DNA of 64,000 nucleotides from Lachnospiraceae bacterium (GCA_024698705.1 JAILQX010000028.1:23075-87074); one strand, 5' to 3'; counted from the stretch's first letter, positions 7,446-16,908 are shown. The notes: generated by a model not told the origin, from the letters alone. Numbers and translations are program-made.

Positions 7446-8771
7446 TTGGATGCAGGCAGAGTGAATTTTGAAAAATACATTAAGGTTGCAGAAGAGTCTT
7501 TTTTTACCAGAAAGGGTAAGATCGTCAATGTTGTCGGTCTTACAATAGAATCCATGGGACCCGATGCCAAGCTCGGTGATGTTTGTTACATCTATCCCGA
7601 GGACGCGGCGGCAAGGCCGATCATGGCAGAGGTAGTGGGATTCAAGGAGAGAAAGACACAGCTCATGCCTTATGATATCGTAGACGGCATAGGCATAGGC
7701 AATATAGTCGTTAACACCGACAAGCCGCTTACCGTTATGGTAAGTGACGATCTGCTAGGCAAGACGCTGGACGGACTCGGGAGACCGACTGACGGCACGC
7801 AGATACTTGACGGTAAGGCTTATTCGGTCGAGGCACCGCCTCCGGATCCGATGAGCAGAAAGATCATAGATGAAGTCTTAAGCTTGGGTGTTAAAGCCGT
7901 GGACGGACTCCTTACGATAGGCAAGGGACAGCGTATCGGTATATTTGCCGGTTCAGGTGTCGGAAAATCCACTTTGATGGGTATGTTCGCCCGCAATACC
8001 AAGGCGGACATCAATGTCATCGCATTGATCGGTGAGCGAGGCAGAGAGGTAAGGGAATTCATAGAGCGTGACCTCGGAGAAGAGGGTATGAAGCGTTCCG
8101 TAGTTGTTGTGGCAACCTCTGATAAGCCTGCGCTTGAACGTAACAAGGCAGCAAAGACCGCCACAGCCATAGCTGAGTATTTCAGAGACCAGGGCAAGGA
8201 TGTGCTCCTTATGATGGACTCATTGACACGTTTCTCAATGGCCCAGAGAGAGATAGGGCTCGCAGGCGGCGAACCGCCGGTATCACGCGGATATCCGCCG
8301 AGCGTTTATTCGGAAATGCCGAAACTGCTCGAGAGAGCGGGCTGCAGCGACAAGGGTTCCATTACCGGTCTTTACACAGTCCTTGTAGACGGTGATGATT
8401 TCAACGAACCCATCACCGATACCGCAAGATCCATACTTGACGGCCATATCATGCTCAACAGAAGACTTGCGCATAAGAATCATTATCCTGCCATAGACGT
8501 ATTGCAGTCCATCAGCCGTTGCATGAGCCAGATAGTTGATAAGGATCATAAGAAATATGCCGGAAGGCTCAAGAATGTCCTTGCGACCTACAGTGAGAGC
8601 GAAGATCTGATAAATATCGGCGCATACAAGCGCGGAAGCAACAAGAATATAGACTACGCTATAGATAAGATAGATGATGTCAACAGTTTTCTCATGCAGG
8701 ATACCGATGAGAAATTTGATTATGAAGACAGTCTGGGGCAGATGCGTGCATTATTTCCCGAAGAGGTCTGA
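7446..8771 (+). CDS. fliI: Flagellum-specific ATPase FliI
   Basis: FliI is the hexameric export ATPase related to F1-beta. The start is TTG at 7446 after GGAGAG; the adjacent ATG is out of frame. The 441 residues include Walker A GSGVGKST (about 169-176), Walker B LLMMDSLTRF and the GERGREVREF segment, all intact. The catalytic core is highly conserved with EscN/FliI proteins. fliJ begins 3 bp after the stop. Confidence 0.97.
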   Translation: MDAGRVNFEKYIKVAEESFFTRKGKIVNVVGLTIESMGPDAKLGDVCYIYPEDAAARPIMAEVVGFKERKTQLMPYDIVDGIGIGNIVVNTDKPLTVMVSDDLLGKTLDGLGRPTDGTQILDGKAYSVEAPPPDPMSRKIIDEVLSLGVKAVDGLLTIGKGQRIGIFAGSGVGKSTLMGMFARNTKADINVIALIGERGREVREFIERDLGEEGMKRSVVVVATSDKPALERNKAAKTATAIAEYFRDQGKDVLLMMDSLTRFSMAQREIGLAGGEPPVSRGYPPSVYSEMPKLLERAGCSDKGSITGLYTVLVDGDDFNEPITDTARSILDGHIMLNRRLAHKNHYPAIDVLQSISRCMSQIVDKDHKKYAGRLKNVLATYSESEDLINIGAYKRGSNKNIDYAIDKIDDVNSFLMQDTDEKFDYEDSLGQMRALFPEEV

Positions 8772-8774
8772 TAA

Positions 8775-9263
8775 ATGGCTGTATTTAAGTATAGATTACA
8801 AAATGTCCTGGATATAAAATTCAGACTTGAGGACCAGGCAAAGGCTGCATTTGCCACAGCCATGGCCAGGCAAAATGAAGAAGAGGAAAAACTGGCGGCT
8901 CTCGTAAGACGTAAGGAAGGATATGAAGAAGCCGGCAGGAAGATGCGCGAGGATGTGCTCAACATGACCGACATGCGGGACAATGACCGCGCCATCGACA
9001 TCATAAAGGATCGTATAGAGAAGCAGACCGCAGAGCTCGACAAGGCAAAGGCTCAGGTCGATATAGCCAGAAGAAATCTCAACGATGCGATGCAGGAAAG
9101 AAAGATCCACGAGAAGCTCAAGGAGAACAATTTCGAGAAATTCATGCAGGAAGTCAATGCAACGGAGAGCAGGGAAGTGGACGAGCTTGTCAGCTATACA
9201 TACGGTGAACGTATAAAGAAGGCAGGCGAAGAAGATACGGACAAGAGGAACGATAATGGCTAA
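8775..9263 (+). CDS. fliJ: Flagellar export chaperone/stalk protein FliJ
   Basis: FliJ forms the coiled-coil stalk of the export ATPase. The 162 residues begin with the typical FKYRLQNVLDIKFRLEDQAK and are almost wholly charged coiled coil. The gene starts 3 bp after fliI and overlaps the next gene by 8 bp. The family is weakly conserved, but start motif, length and position agree. Confidence 0.9.
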   Translation: MAVFKYRLQNVLDIKFRLEDQAKAAFATAMARQNEEEEKLAALVRRKEGYEEAGRKMREDVLNMTDMRDNDRAIDIIKDRIEKQTAELDKAKAQVDIARRNLNDAMQERKIHEKLKENNFEKFMQEVNATESREVDELVSYTYGERIKKAGEEDTDKRNDNG

Positions 9264-10125
9264 AGCTAACGAAGATCCCGAAGTTGCGAAGCTCAGAGAA
9301 GAGCAGAAGCGGTTTAAAGAGGATCAGAAGAAGGAAAAGAAAGAACAGAAAAACAGAAAAAAAGAAGCCAAGAAAAAGGCCAAGGAACTCGCTGACGAAG
9401 AAGCCAGGATAATGGATGACGAAGGCGGCGGTTTTCCTGTGTTCATAACCACGGTGTTCATCATCCTTGTGTGGGTCGCCATTCTCTGTGCACTCATCAA
9501 GCTTGATGTCGGAGGCTTCGGTTCGGGTGTTCTCGCCCCCGTCCTCAAAAACGTTCCGGTTGTCAACAAGATCCTGCCGGACACTTCGGTCGCAAGTGAC
9601 AATGATGTTGATGTTTCGGGATATGATTCACTCAAGGATGCAGTTACCGAGGTCAACGATCTGAAGGCACAGGTGGACAGCCTCAATGAAGCCAACGAAC
9701 GTAAGGACCAGCAGATAGCTCAGCAGGCGGAAGAGATCGAGAGACTCAGGACATTTGAGGAAAAACAGGTTGAGTTCGAGAGGATAAAGACCGAATTTTA
9801 CAATGAAGTCGTATATTCGGACAAGGGCCCCGGCGCCGAAGAGTATGCAAAATATTACGAAAAAATGGATCCGGCTACGGCCGAGACATTATATAAGCAG
9901 GTCATCATCCGCGAACAGGAGGATGCACAGATAAAGGATTATGCAAAGGCTTATTCCGAGATGAAGCCAAAGGAAGCCGCAGAGATATTTGAACAGATGA
10001 CGGATAATCTGGAACTGGTCGCAAAGATACTCCGGCAGATGGAGGCCGACGAACGCGGAAAGATATTGGGAGTGATGGATGAAGAGGTGGCTGCAAAGCT
10101 TACCAAGATCATGGATCCCGACTGA
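9256..10125 (+). CDS. MotE/YlxF-like flagellar membrane protein
   Basis: The 289-residue protein has a lysine-rich cytoplasmic N terminus (about 10-50), one membrane helix (about 58-82, FITTVFIILVWVAILCALI), a coiled coil (about 120-170) and a C-terminal helical domain. That domain contains YAKAYSEMKPKEAAEIFEQM and resembles the MgtE N-terminal fold found in MotE/FlbB-type proteins. In Bacillus the gene at this place is ylxF. MotE-family proteins in other bacteria act as chaperones for MotB or as periplasmic motor scaffolds; that role here is inference. It overlaps fliJ by 8 bp. Confidence 0.75.
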   Translation: MAKANEDPEVAKLREEQKRFKEDQKKEKKEQKNRKKEAKKKAKELADEEARIMDDEGGGFPVFITTVFIILVWVAILCALIKLDVGGFGSGVLAPVLKNVPVVNKILPDTSVASDNDVDVSGYDSLKDAVTEVNDLKAQVDSLNEANERKDQQIAQQAEEIERLRTFEEKQVEFERIKTEFYNEVVYSDKGPGAEEYAKYYEKMDPATAETLYKQVIIREQEDAQIKDYAKAYSEMKPKEAAEIFEQMTDNLELVAKILRQMEADERGKILGVMDEEVAAKLTKIMDPD

Positions 10126-10181
10126 TGTCATACGCCGTTCGGAGTAATGTCTGACAAAGATGATTATTTGCGAAAATGCAC

Positions 10182-10209
10182 TAATGTTTTTCATGATCCG
10201 CACCGATAT
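10182..10209 (+). promoter_or_regulatory. Sigma-D (FliA)-type promoter candidate upstream of fliK
   Basis: TAAT (10182-10185), 16 bp and ACCGATAT (10202-10209) have the same spacing and the same -10 as the site at 1889-1916, and both are followed by AT.T.ATT. The hairpin at 10224-10255 begins close to the expected transcription start. fliK starts about 85 nt downstream. Confidence 0.45.
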
Positions 10210-10223
10210 ATTTATTGTAAATC

Positions 10224-10262
10224 AAGGAGGATTTGCTGACAGGTAAATCCTCCTTTGCGTTT
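10224..10262 (+). terminator. Terminator-like hairpin before fliK
   Basis: aaggaggattt (10224-10234) pairs perfectly with aaatcctcctt (10245-10255), followed by tgcgttttg, a weak T-run. It may end or attenuate the flgB-motE transcript. As it starts next to the sigma-D-like site it may also act as a 5' stabilising hairpin. Confidence 0.65.
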
Positions 10263-10299
10263 TGTTACGCAGGATAAGATATCAGAGAGGAGGCAGTAA

Positions 10300-11607
10300 A
10301 TGACAGCAGGATTGGTAACACAGGTAAATCCCATGAAGGACTTTATCCCGGGTCAGGTTTCACAGACCAATGATGCTGCCGGCAATTTCTCGGATGTGCT
10401 TAAGATGAGCACAGACAAAGGAGCGGATACGCAGACCGGATCAGCCGATGCAAAACAGGAAAAGCAGGGTGCAAAGGTTGAAGGAACGGAAAAGGACAGA
10501 CCGGTAGAGACAGAAAATAATGTGACAAAAGAGACCGATGACAACGCAGGTACCGACAAGGTCGCATCAAAGGAAGAGAACGTCGAAGAAAATACCGATG
10601 AGATCATCAAAGAAAACCTTGAAGCGATAGCCGAAGCGGTAACGACAGTAGTGTCACTTATCTCGGAGGTGTTCGGGGTTGAAGAGGCAGAGGTTAGCGG
10701 AGCACTCGAAACACTTGAACTTACCGACATCGATCTGTTGGATGCCACAAACATACCGGCCGTAGCGGTTGAGCTTACCGACGCAGATGACACAATGGAT
10801 ATCATGACAGATGAAAACCTGTTTGCGGCAGTAAAGCAAGTGACCGAAGGAGTCAATGAGACCGTTGAAGCTCTTACCGAAGAGATCGGAGTCGCTGAGG
10901 AAGACATAAAGACATACGTGCAGGAAACACGTACCGAAGTGACAACGGTAAAGGCAGGACCCGAAACAGAAGAAGTACAGGTAACGACAGGTATTCCGGC
11001 ACCGGTACAGAAACCGCAGACGGAAGAACGTGAAGAAAGCACAGGTCAGAACGGAGCGCAGATGAATTTTTCACAGCAGTTCGTGGAAAATGTAAAGGCG
11101 CAGGCGGCTGAAAGGGCAGCAGACGAACCGGTAAGTTACACGACAAGCATGGATGACATCTATACACAGGTCAGCGAAAGTCTTAAACTTAACTTACAGG
11201 AAGACGTGACTGAGATGGAGATGAACCTTCATCCGGCAAGCCTCGGCAATGTAAGAGTACAGGTAGCAGCCAGGGACGGAGTGATAACCGCAAACTTTAT
11301 CACACAGAACGAGACCGTAAGAGCAGCGATCGAATCCCAGATAGTTGAACTCAAAAACAACATGAATGAGCAGGGCATCAAGGTTGAAGCCATAGAAGTT
11401 ACACTCGCGAGTCACGCATTTGAGGATAATCTAAACAGGGGTAACGACAGAGCAGGCGAAAGTTCTGAAGGCGAAACAAGAAAAAGAAGACGAAATATTA
11501 ATCTAAATGAAATCGACGATACTGACGATAATATAGTTGAGGATGAGATCCGTATAGCAAGAGAGATGATGATGCATAACGGAACTACCGTCGATTACAT
11601 GGCATAA
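10300..11607 (+). CDS. fliK: Flagellar hook-length control protein FliK
   Basis: FliK measures the hook and switches export specificity through FlhB. The 435-residue protein has a long, acidic, Thr/Glu-rich disordered N-terminal part (about 30-285). The conserved C-terminal domain (about 300-385) has VTEMEMNLHPASLGNVRVQV and AAIESQIVELKNNMNEQG, the Flg_hook signature. A GAGAGGAGG ribosome site precedes the ATG. It opens the hook gene group (fliK-flgD-small gene-flgE), possibly with its own sigma-D-type promoter. Confidence 0.92.
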   Translation: MTAGLVTQVNPMKDFIPGQVSQTNDAAGNFSDVLKMSTDKGADTQTGSADAKQEKQGAKVEGTEKDRPVETENNVTKETDDNAGTDKVASKEENVEENTDEIIKENLEAIAEAVTTVVSLISEVFGVEEAEVSGALETLELTDIDLLDATNIPAVAVELTDADDTMDIMTDENLFAAVKQVTEGVNETVEALTEEIGVAEEDIKTYVQETRTEVTTVKAGPETEEVQVTTGIPAPVQKPQTEEREESTGQNGAQMNFSQQFVENVKAQAAERAADEPVSYTTSMDDIYTQVSESLKLNLQEDVTEMEMNLHPASLGNVRVQVAARDGVITANFITQNETVRAAIESQIVELKNNMNEQGIKVEAIEVTLASHAFEDNLNRGNDRAGESSEGETRKRRRNINLNEIDDTDDNIVEDEIRIAREMMMHNGTTVDYMA

Positions 11608-11618
11608 GGAGAGAGCGT

Positions 11619-12107
11619 ATGAGCAGTATAGCAGAAGTAAACAACGGACAGATAATCAACAACGGTGCTTCCGCAGCTTCTGTAGACAAGGCAACCGCGG
11701 CAGCGAGCAAGCAGGCAGGCGGCGCACTTGACAAGGATGCATTTTTACAGTTGCTTGTAACCCAGATGAAGTATCAGGATCCCCTGGAGCCTACGGACAA
11801 TACCGAATACGTATCACAGCTGGCAACATTCTCCGAACTCGAAGAGATGCAGAACATGGTACAGAGCACGGATATGCAGCGTGCATCGGCACTTGTCGGA
11901 AAATACGTTTCCATTTCCGAAACGGATAAAACGGGCAATACGAAGAACAACGAAGGCTTTGTGGAAAGCGTTGTATACCAGGGAAGCAAGACATATCTTA
12001 AGATAGCCGATATACTTTACGATTTCGATAACCTCGACAAGGTTTACGACGACGCTTATGTGGCAGCGATGAACGCCGTGAAGGCACAGGAGGAAGCGGA
12101 TCTGTAA
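11619..12107 (+). CDS. flgD: Flagellar hook assembly (cap) protein FlgD
   Basis: FlgD caps the growing hook. The 162 residues contain the diagnostic N-terminal block DAFLQLLVTQMKYQDPLEPT (about 40-59) and SQLATFSELEEMQNM. The protein is short compared with enteric FlgD (about 230): only a reduced C-terminal beta domain (VGKYVSISET...VESVVYQGSKTYLKIADILYD) remains, as is common in Clostridia and Bacillus. It follows fliK after 11 bp. Confidence 0.94.
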   Translation: MSSIAEVNNGQIINNGASAASVDKATAAASKQAGGALDKDAFLQLLVTQMKYQDPLEPTDNTEYVSQLATFSELEEMQNMVQSTDMQRASALVGKYVSISETDKTGNTKNNEGFVESVVYQGSKTYLKIADILYDFDNLDKVYDDAYVAAMNAVKAQEEADL

Positions 12108-12154
12108 GAGCAGAAGGCTGACAGGACGGAAGACACAAACAGGAGGAAAGAAAT

Positions 12155-12547
12155 ATGAACAATATCCAAAATCAATTCCTTTCCATTGAACAGCTTCAGG
12201 ATACTTACCTGAAGGGCCGAAGAAAAGATGGTGTTTCTTCTTCCGCAAACGAACCCGGATTCAGCGACATACTGAAAAGTATAAGCGAAGGGAAAGAGAT
12301 CAAATTTTCAAAACATGCAGCCGGCAGACTTGCAACAAGACAGATAAAGCTGGATGAAGGGCAGGTCGCAAGGATAGCGGACGGTATGCATAAGGCCAAT
12401 GAAAAAGGAATCAAGGATTCACTGGTGATCATGGATGAACTCGCATTTATAATAAATGTTCCGAGCAACACGGTCATCACGGCAATGGATCAGACAGAAA
12501 GCAAAGACAACATATTCACAAATATTGATGGCGCAGTGATAGTTTAG
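12155..12547 (+). CDS. Small conserved flagellar operon protein (TIGR02530-like)
   Basis: This 130-residue protein resembles the 'flagellar operon protein' family often found between flgD and flgE in Firmicutes. The conserved part is about 50-125 and includes KFSKHAAGRLATRQIKLDEG and KDSLVIMDELAFIINVPSN. It has no signal peptide or membrane segment, and an AGGAGGAAAG ribosome site precedes the ATG. A role in hook assembly is suggested only by position. An 84-bp gap with a small hairpin (gatccc at 12570, gggatc at 12588) leads to flgE. Confidence 0.8.
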   Translation: MNNIQNQFLSIEQLQDTYLKGRRKDGVSSSANEPGFSDILKSISEGKEIKFSKHAAGRLATRQIKLDEGQVARIADGMHKANEKGIKDSLVIMDELAFIINVPSNTVITAMDQTESKDNIFTNIDGAVIV

Positions 12548-12631
12548 CCGGACCTCACAAGGAGGCTAGGATCCCCGAATGACGGAAGGGATCGCAGATC
12601 ACTCGCCGGTAAGATAAGGAGGACACTCATT

Positions 12632-14302
12632 ATGATGAGATCTATGTACTCCGGCGTTGCCGGACTTAAGACACACCAGACAAAGATGGACGTTATAGGT
12701 AATAACATCGCGAATGTTAACACGGTTGCCTACAAGTCACAGTCTGTAACATTTTCCGAACTCATGTACCAGACAACACAGGCCGCATCAGGCGCAAATG
12801 CAACAACAGGTACCGCAGGTATCAATGCAAGACAGATCGGTCTCGGTGTTAAGACAGGCGCGATCAACACAGCCATCAATTCACAGGGCGCTTCACAGAC
12901 AACAAATAACCCGTTCGATATAAGGATCACAGGCGATGCATTTTTCGTAGTAAACAACGGTCAGGACAACCTCTTTACAAGAGACGGTTCCTTCTACGTT
13001 GACGGCGTCGGAAATCTTGCAATGACAAGCAACGGTTACAATGTAATGGGCTGGCAGGTTGATCCCTCTACAATGGATATCAAGATGGACACGGTCACTC
13101 CTCTTCGTATCATGAGCGCGGATAACATGACATACCCTCCGGAAGCAACAACACTTGCGACCGTAAGCGGTATCCTCGATAAGAATGATTCAAACGTATT
13201 ATCTTCATCAGGCAAGACCATGAACCTCATGTTCTACGATAACCTCGGTTACAGCTACACAGCAAAGCTGGTGGTAAAGAGCACGGATACCGAAGGCGAA
13301 TATACGGTTCAGCTCGATTCGATCGTTGACCAGAACAACTCACCGGTTGAGATCGGCAACCTTGAACTCGGCGGCGGTGCGGAAGTCATGAGGGAAACAA
13401 GCCTTGCACTTTCGGATCAGTGGGAAGAACTCACAACAGGCGAGATAGTAAAGAAATCAGACCATACGGTCGTTGCATATGACGGAACAAACATCAACTG
13501 GACCAACATGGCCCAGGCGTACGGATATTCCGATGCTGCAGAACTCCAGACATTGAAGTTCACGTTTACGGATCCCGCAGATCCCACGATCTCACAGGAT
13601 TTTACTCTTGAACAGATCATAAAGAACGAGGCAGCTACGGTAGGTTCTGTAAGCGGCTATCTTCAGGACGCTGCATTTTTCGGAGGTTATACACCGCTGA
13701 CAGCTCAGAAGATAACTCCTACGGGAAGCTCACTCCTTACATACGACACAACAACAGGTGAGTTCAAGGGCATCAACGGACAGGACAGCACGACACTTGC
13801 ACTTTCGGGTGTTGCTCCTGCGGGAAGATTCTCCGATCTCAAGATTGATTTCTCACCCACAACGATGTTCAATAATTCCGGAACATCTACGATAGCAGCT
13901 GCAAGCGGTGATGCGAACAAGCTTGGTTGCGGTAGAAAACTCGGTGAAATGAGCGGCGTTTCAATACAGGATGACGGCCGTATATATGCTTCATACGACA
14001 ATGGTATGAGCAAACTCCTCGGACAGATAGCCGTTGCGGAATTTGCCAATGCCTCAGGTCTCCAGAAGGAAGGCGACAACCTTTACAAGGCAACCCAGAA
14101 CTCGGGTGATTTCGACGGTATAGGTGTTGAAGTCAAATCAGGCGGCGGATACATGACGACAGGTGTTCTCGAAATGAGTAACGTTGACCTTTCGGCTGAG
14201 TTTACGGAGATGATCACAACACAGCGTGGTTTCCAGGCAAATTCAAGGATCATAACAGTTTCCGATACACTTCTCGAAGAGCTGGTTAACCTCAAGCGTT
14301 AA
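12632..14302 (+). CDS. flgE: Flagellar hook protein FlgE
   Basis: FlgE is the structural subunit of the hook. At 556 residues it is longer than enteric FlgE (about 400), with variable central domains as in many Firmicutes. The N terminus MRSMYSGVAGLKTHQTKMDV and the motif GNNIANVNTVAYKS fit the family, and the C-terminal helix SAEFTEMITTQRGFQANSR is the hook/rod signature. The start uses the ATG at 12632 after AAGGAGG; a second in-frame ATG follows at once. A strong terminator 20 bp downstream closes the hook group. Confidence 0.96.
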   Translation: MMRSMYSGVAGLKTHQTKMDVIGNNIANVNTVAYKSQSVTFSELMYQTTQAASGANATTGTAGINARQIGLGVKTGAINTAINSQGASQTTNNPFDIRITGDAFFVVNNGQDNLFTRDGSFYVDGVGNLAMTSNGYNVMGWQVDPSTMDIKMDTVTPLRIMSADNMTYPPEATTLATVSGILDKNDSNVLSSSGKTMNLMFYDNLGYSYTAKLVVKSTDTEGEYTVQLDSIVDQNNSPVEIGNLELGGGAEVMRETSLALSDQWEELTTGEIVKKSDHTVVAYDGTNINWTNMAQAYGYSDAAELQTLKFTFTDPADPTISQDFTLEQIIKNEAATVGSVSGYLQDAAFFGGYTPLTAQKITPTGSSLLTYDTTTGEFKGINGQDSTTLALSGVAPAGRFSDLKIDFSPTTMFNNSGTSTIAAASGDANKLGCGRKLGEMSGVSIQDDGRIYASYDNGMSKLLGQIAVAEFANASGLQKEGDNLYKATQNSGDFDGIGVEVKSGGGYMTTGVLEMSNVDLSAEFTEMITTQRGFQANSRIITVSDTLLEELVNLKR

Positions 14303-14323
14303 TGTTTGGAGTTCATTTATATG

Positions 14324-14361
14324 ATAATGCACCTGTCGATGGGCGGGTGCATTATTTTTTT
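14324..14361 (+). terminator. Intrinsic terminator after flgE
   Basis: ataatgcacc (14324-14333) pairs perfectly with ggtgcattat (14346-14355), followed by six T. It divides the flagellar cluster into two transcription blocks. Confidence 0.92.
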
Positions 14362-14370
14362 ACATATTAT

Positions 14371-14400
14371 GATGTAACATTACTCAAAATGGTGTATAAT
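14371..14400 (+). promoter_or_regulatory. Probable promoter of the flbD-motA block
   Basis: A perfect TATAAT lies at 14395-14400, preceded by TG; no good -35 hexamer is seen at 16-18 bp. It is the best candidate to restart transcription between the flgE terminator and flbD, 62 bp before the next start codon. Confidence 0.5.
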
Positions 14401-14461
14401 AAACAGGTAATTATATAAAAAATACACAAGATATTGTTATCTTGCCGAGGAAAATGCCTGC

Positions 14462-14671
14462 ATGATCGAGATTACAAAATTAAACGGAACAAAGACTCTT
14501 GTCAACCAGGACCTTATCGAAACGGTGGAGAGCACTCCCGATACGGTCATAACACTGACTACAGGCAAAAAAATTATTGCAAAAGAAAGTAGACAAGAGA
14601 TAGATAATTTAGTAAAATCGTATAGAAAGGGAATTTATGCGGATTTGGCAAGATTAGCCGATCTGAGATAG
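14462..14671 (+). CDS. flbD: FlbD/SwrD family flagellar protein
   Basis: The 69-residue protein matches the small FlbD family: MIEITKLNGTKTLVNQDLIE at the start, then VESTPDTVITLTTGKKIIAK. In Bacillus the orthologue SwrD (YlzI), also next to the hook and stator genes, raises motor power for swarming. It has no membrane helix. It begins the block after the flgE terminator and is followed by motA after 22 bp. Confidence 0.9.
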   Translation: MIEITKLNGTKTLVNQDLIETVESTPDTVITLTTGKKIIAKESRQEIDNLVKSYRKGIYADLARLADLR

Positions 14672-14693
14672 ATTTTCGGGAAGGCGTGACATC

Positions 14694-15491
14694 GTGGATT
14701 TAGCATCGTTAATTGGTTTGGTAGTATGCTTAATACTGGTTCTATTCGGTATTGTAGCCGGACATAGCTTCGGTGTTGTTCTGGACTTCATGGATTTGAA
14801 TTCGGCCCTGATAACATTTGGCGGGGCTTTTTGTTGTATCCTTGCATCCAATACCATGAGCGATTTCCTCGCAGGACTTAAGGCTATCAAGCTTATTTTT
14901 AAGAACAGCGAGATCAACACTCCCGACATTATCAAGAAGATCATAGATCTCAGTAACGTAGCACGTAAAGAAGGTCTGCTCTCACTTGAAGAAGCGGCGG
15001 GAGATCTGGATGATGCTTTCCTCAAAAAAGGTATTCTTCTGATAGTTGACGGTACCGATCCGGAACTGGTCAGAGGGATCATGGAAACAGAGATGGTGTC
15101 CATCGACGAACGACACAAGAAGAAGATAGGTTTCTGGAGCGATCTGGGAGCCATGGGTCCCGCTTGGGGTATGATCGGCACGTTGATCGGACTTGTAAAT
15201 ATGCTTAATGCCATGGATGATCCGGGAGCGATAGGACCTGCCATGGCTGTCGCTCTTATCACGACGTTGTACGGTTCATTGCTTGCAAACTGGATCTGTA
15301 CTCCGACGTCGGCCAAGCTTAAGGTACGTAACGAAGAAGAGATGATGGGCAAACAGATCATCATAGAGGGGCTGCTCTCGATACAGGCCGGTGAAAACCC
15401 GCGTGTAATCGAAGAGAAGCTCAAGTCATTCTTAAATCCTACGGATAAGGCGACCATGGAAGCAGCTGCGGGAGGTGAGCAGGATGGCTAA
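14694..15491 (+). CDS. motA: Flagellar motor stator protein MotA
   Basis: MotA with MotB forms the ion-driven stator. The start is GTG at 14694 after GGGAAGG. The 265 residues show four membrane helices (about 3-23, 30-50, 150-170, 180-200). The conserved GPAWGMIGTLIGLVNML segment holds the Pro/Gly of the channel, and the charged cytoplasmic loop (about 70-140) contacts FliG. The end overlaps the motB start by 8 bp, so the two are probably translated together. Confidence 0.95.
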   Translation: MDLASLIGLVVCLILVLFGIVAGHSFGVVLDFMDLNSALITFGGAFCCILASNTMSDFLAGLKAIKLIFKNSEINTPDIIKKIIDLSNVARKEGLLSLEEAAGDLDDAFLKKGILLIVDGTDPELVRGIMETEMVSIDERHKKKIGFWSDLGAMGPAWGMIGTLIGLVNMLNAMDDPGAIGPAMAVALITTLYGSLLANWICTPTSAKLKVRNEEEMMGKQIIIEGLLSIQAGENPRVIEEKLKSFLNPTDKATMEAAAGGEQDG

Positions 15492-16317
15492 GCGCAAAGA
15501 AGATCCACCGCCGGCCGGTGCCCCCGCGTGGCAATCGACCTTCGCGGATCTGATGAACCTGCTTTTGTGCTTCTTCGTATTGCTCTTTTCAATGTCCAAT
15601 ATGGATGCGGAAAAATTTGAAGCTCTGGCAGCGTCATTTTCAAATACATTCAGCATATTCTCGGGAGGGGGCAGCTCCTTTGACGACGGATTGCTGATAA
15701 GCAACGGTATGAGTCAGCTCACCGAACTGAGTGAATATATAACCAATACCGGAGCTGCGGCTGACAGCGACAGCCTCGTTGAGAATGAAATAAAAGAGTA
15801 CGAGAACGAGGAAGAGAAACTGGCGGCGGAGCTTGAAGAACAGGGCTTACAGGAGTCGGAGAAACTGGCCGAGATGGTTGAGGAAGCACTTGCCGAGAGC
15901 GGCAAGGAAAGAGAGGTTGATGTGCAGTTCAATGCACAGTACGTTATCCTCACACTCAAGGGATCCGTTCTTTTTGATTCGGGACAGGCTGAACTTAAAA
16001 AAGAGTCCTATCCGACACTTTCACAGATAGGAGTCATCCTTGAAAGATACGGCGAGTACGGTATCGAGATAGAGGGCCACACCGACAATGTTCCTTTAAA
16101 CGGCGGCAAGTACGAGAACAACGATGTACTGAGCAGCTACAGAGCTCTTGCGATGTTCAATTATCTGGTCAACAACACCGGCCTCGATCCGGCGGCCATC
16201 AAACACAGCGGAAGAGGCGAATACGTTCCGATAGCCGATAATTCAACGCCTGAAGGACGTATGAAGAACAGAAGGATAGAGATAAAGATATATAACAGCT
16301 TAAACAGTATCATATAA
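15484..16317 (+). CDS. motB: Flagellar motor stator protein MotB
   Basis: MotB carries the ion-binding aspartate and anchors the stator to peptidoglycan. ATG 15484 is chosen because GGAGG at 15471 is 8 bp upstream; an in-frame GTG at 15475 overlaps that ribosome site. The single membrane helix (about 20-42, FADLMNLLLCFFVLLFS) includes the proton-channel Asp. After a Glu-rich linker (about 95-130) comes the OmpA/MotB domain with IEIEGHTDNVP and RMKNRRIEIKI (peptidoglycan binding). The protein has 277 residues. Confidence 0.95.
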   Translation: MAKRKEDPPPAGAPAWQSTFADLMNLLLCFFVLLFSMSNMDAEKFEALAASFSNTFSIFSGGGSSFDDGLLISNGMSQLTELSEYITNTGAAADSDSLVENEIKEYENEEEKLAAELEEQGLQESEKLAEMVEEALAESGKEREVDVQFNAQYVILTLKGSVLFDSGQAELKKESYPTLSQIGVILERYGEYGIEIEGHTDNVPLNGGKYENNDVLSSYRALAMFNYLVNNTGLDPAAIKHSGRGEYVPIADNSTPEGRMKNRRIEIKIYNSLNSII

Positions 16318-16354
16318 AGGGATCTGGGGAGAAACCTAACGGGAGATTGATGTC

Positions 16355-16876
16355 ATGAAAAAGAATATGTTATCTGTCTTAATACTTGGATTGCTTATCG
16401 TAAATGTGGCCCTGACCGGCATATTGCTCTTCTCGACCATGGGTACGACCAAGAAGACGAACAAACTGATCGACGGCATATCGACAGCATTGTCTCTGGA
16501 GATCTCAGATCCGGCGGCATCCGAAGAAGAAAGCACGACCGAGGTTGCTATGGAAGATATAGAGATATATCAGATAGCCGATTCGATGACGATCGGTCTT
16601 TCGAAGGGAGCCGACGGCAAAGCACATTATTGCATAGTCAGCGTTTCCCTTACACTGAACAAACAGGATCCTGACTACGAAAAATATCAGCCTACATTAA
16701 ATACCAACGAGGATATGATCAAGGATAAGATATTCCAGGTCGTAGGTTCACACCCTATTGAGGAAGCGGAGAGCAATCAGGACGGATTGCGTCAGGAGAT
16801 ACTCGAAGCTATACAGGAAATGTATGGTTCAAAATTTGTTTATAACGTAGTATTCAGAGATATCATGTTCAGCTGA
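16355..16876 (+). CDS. fliL: Flagellar basal body-associated protein FliL
   Basis: FliL surrounds and supports the stator at the membrane. The 173-residue protein has an N-terminal membrane helix (about 6-27, LSVLILGLLIVNVALTGILL), a short linker and a C-terminal globular domain with SVSLTLNKQDPDYEKYQP and the ending KFVYNVVFRDIMF, as in Firmicutes FliL. Position between motB and fliM supports the call. Confidence 0.88.
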   Translation: MKKNMLSVLILGLLIVNVALTGILLFSTMGTTKKTNKLIDGISTALSLEISDPAASEEESTTEVAMEDIEIYQIADSMTIGLSKGADGKAHYCIVSVSLTLNKQDPDYEKYQPTLNTNEDMIKDKIFQVVGSHPIEEAESNQDGLRQEILEAIQEMYGSKFVYNVVFRDIMFS

Positions 16877-16908
16877 TAAAAGACGTGTATGACGGGAGGT
16901 GAGCCTGC

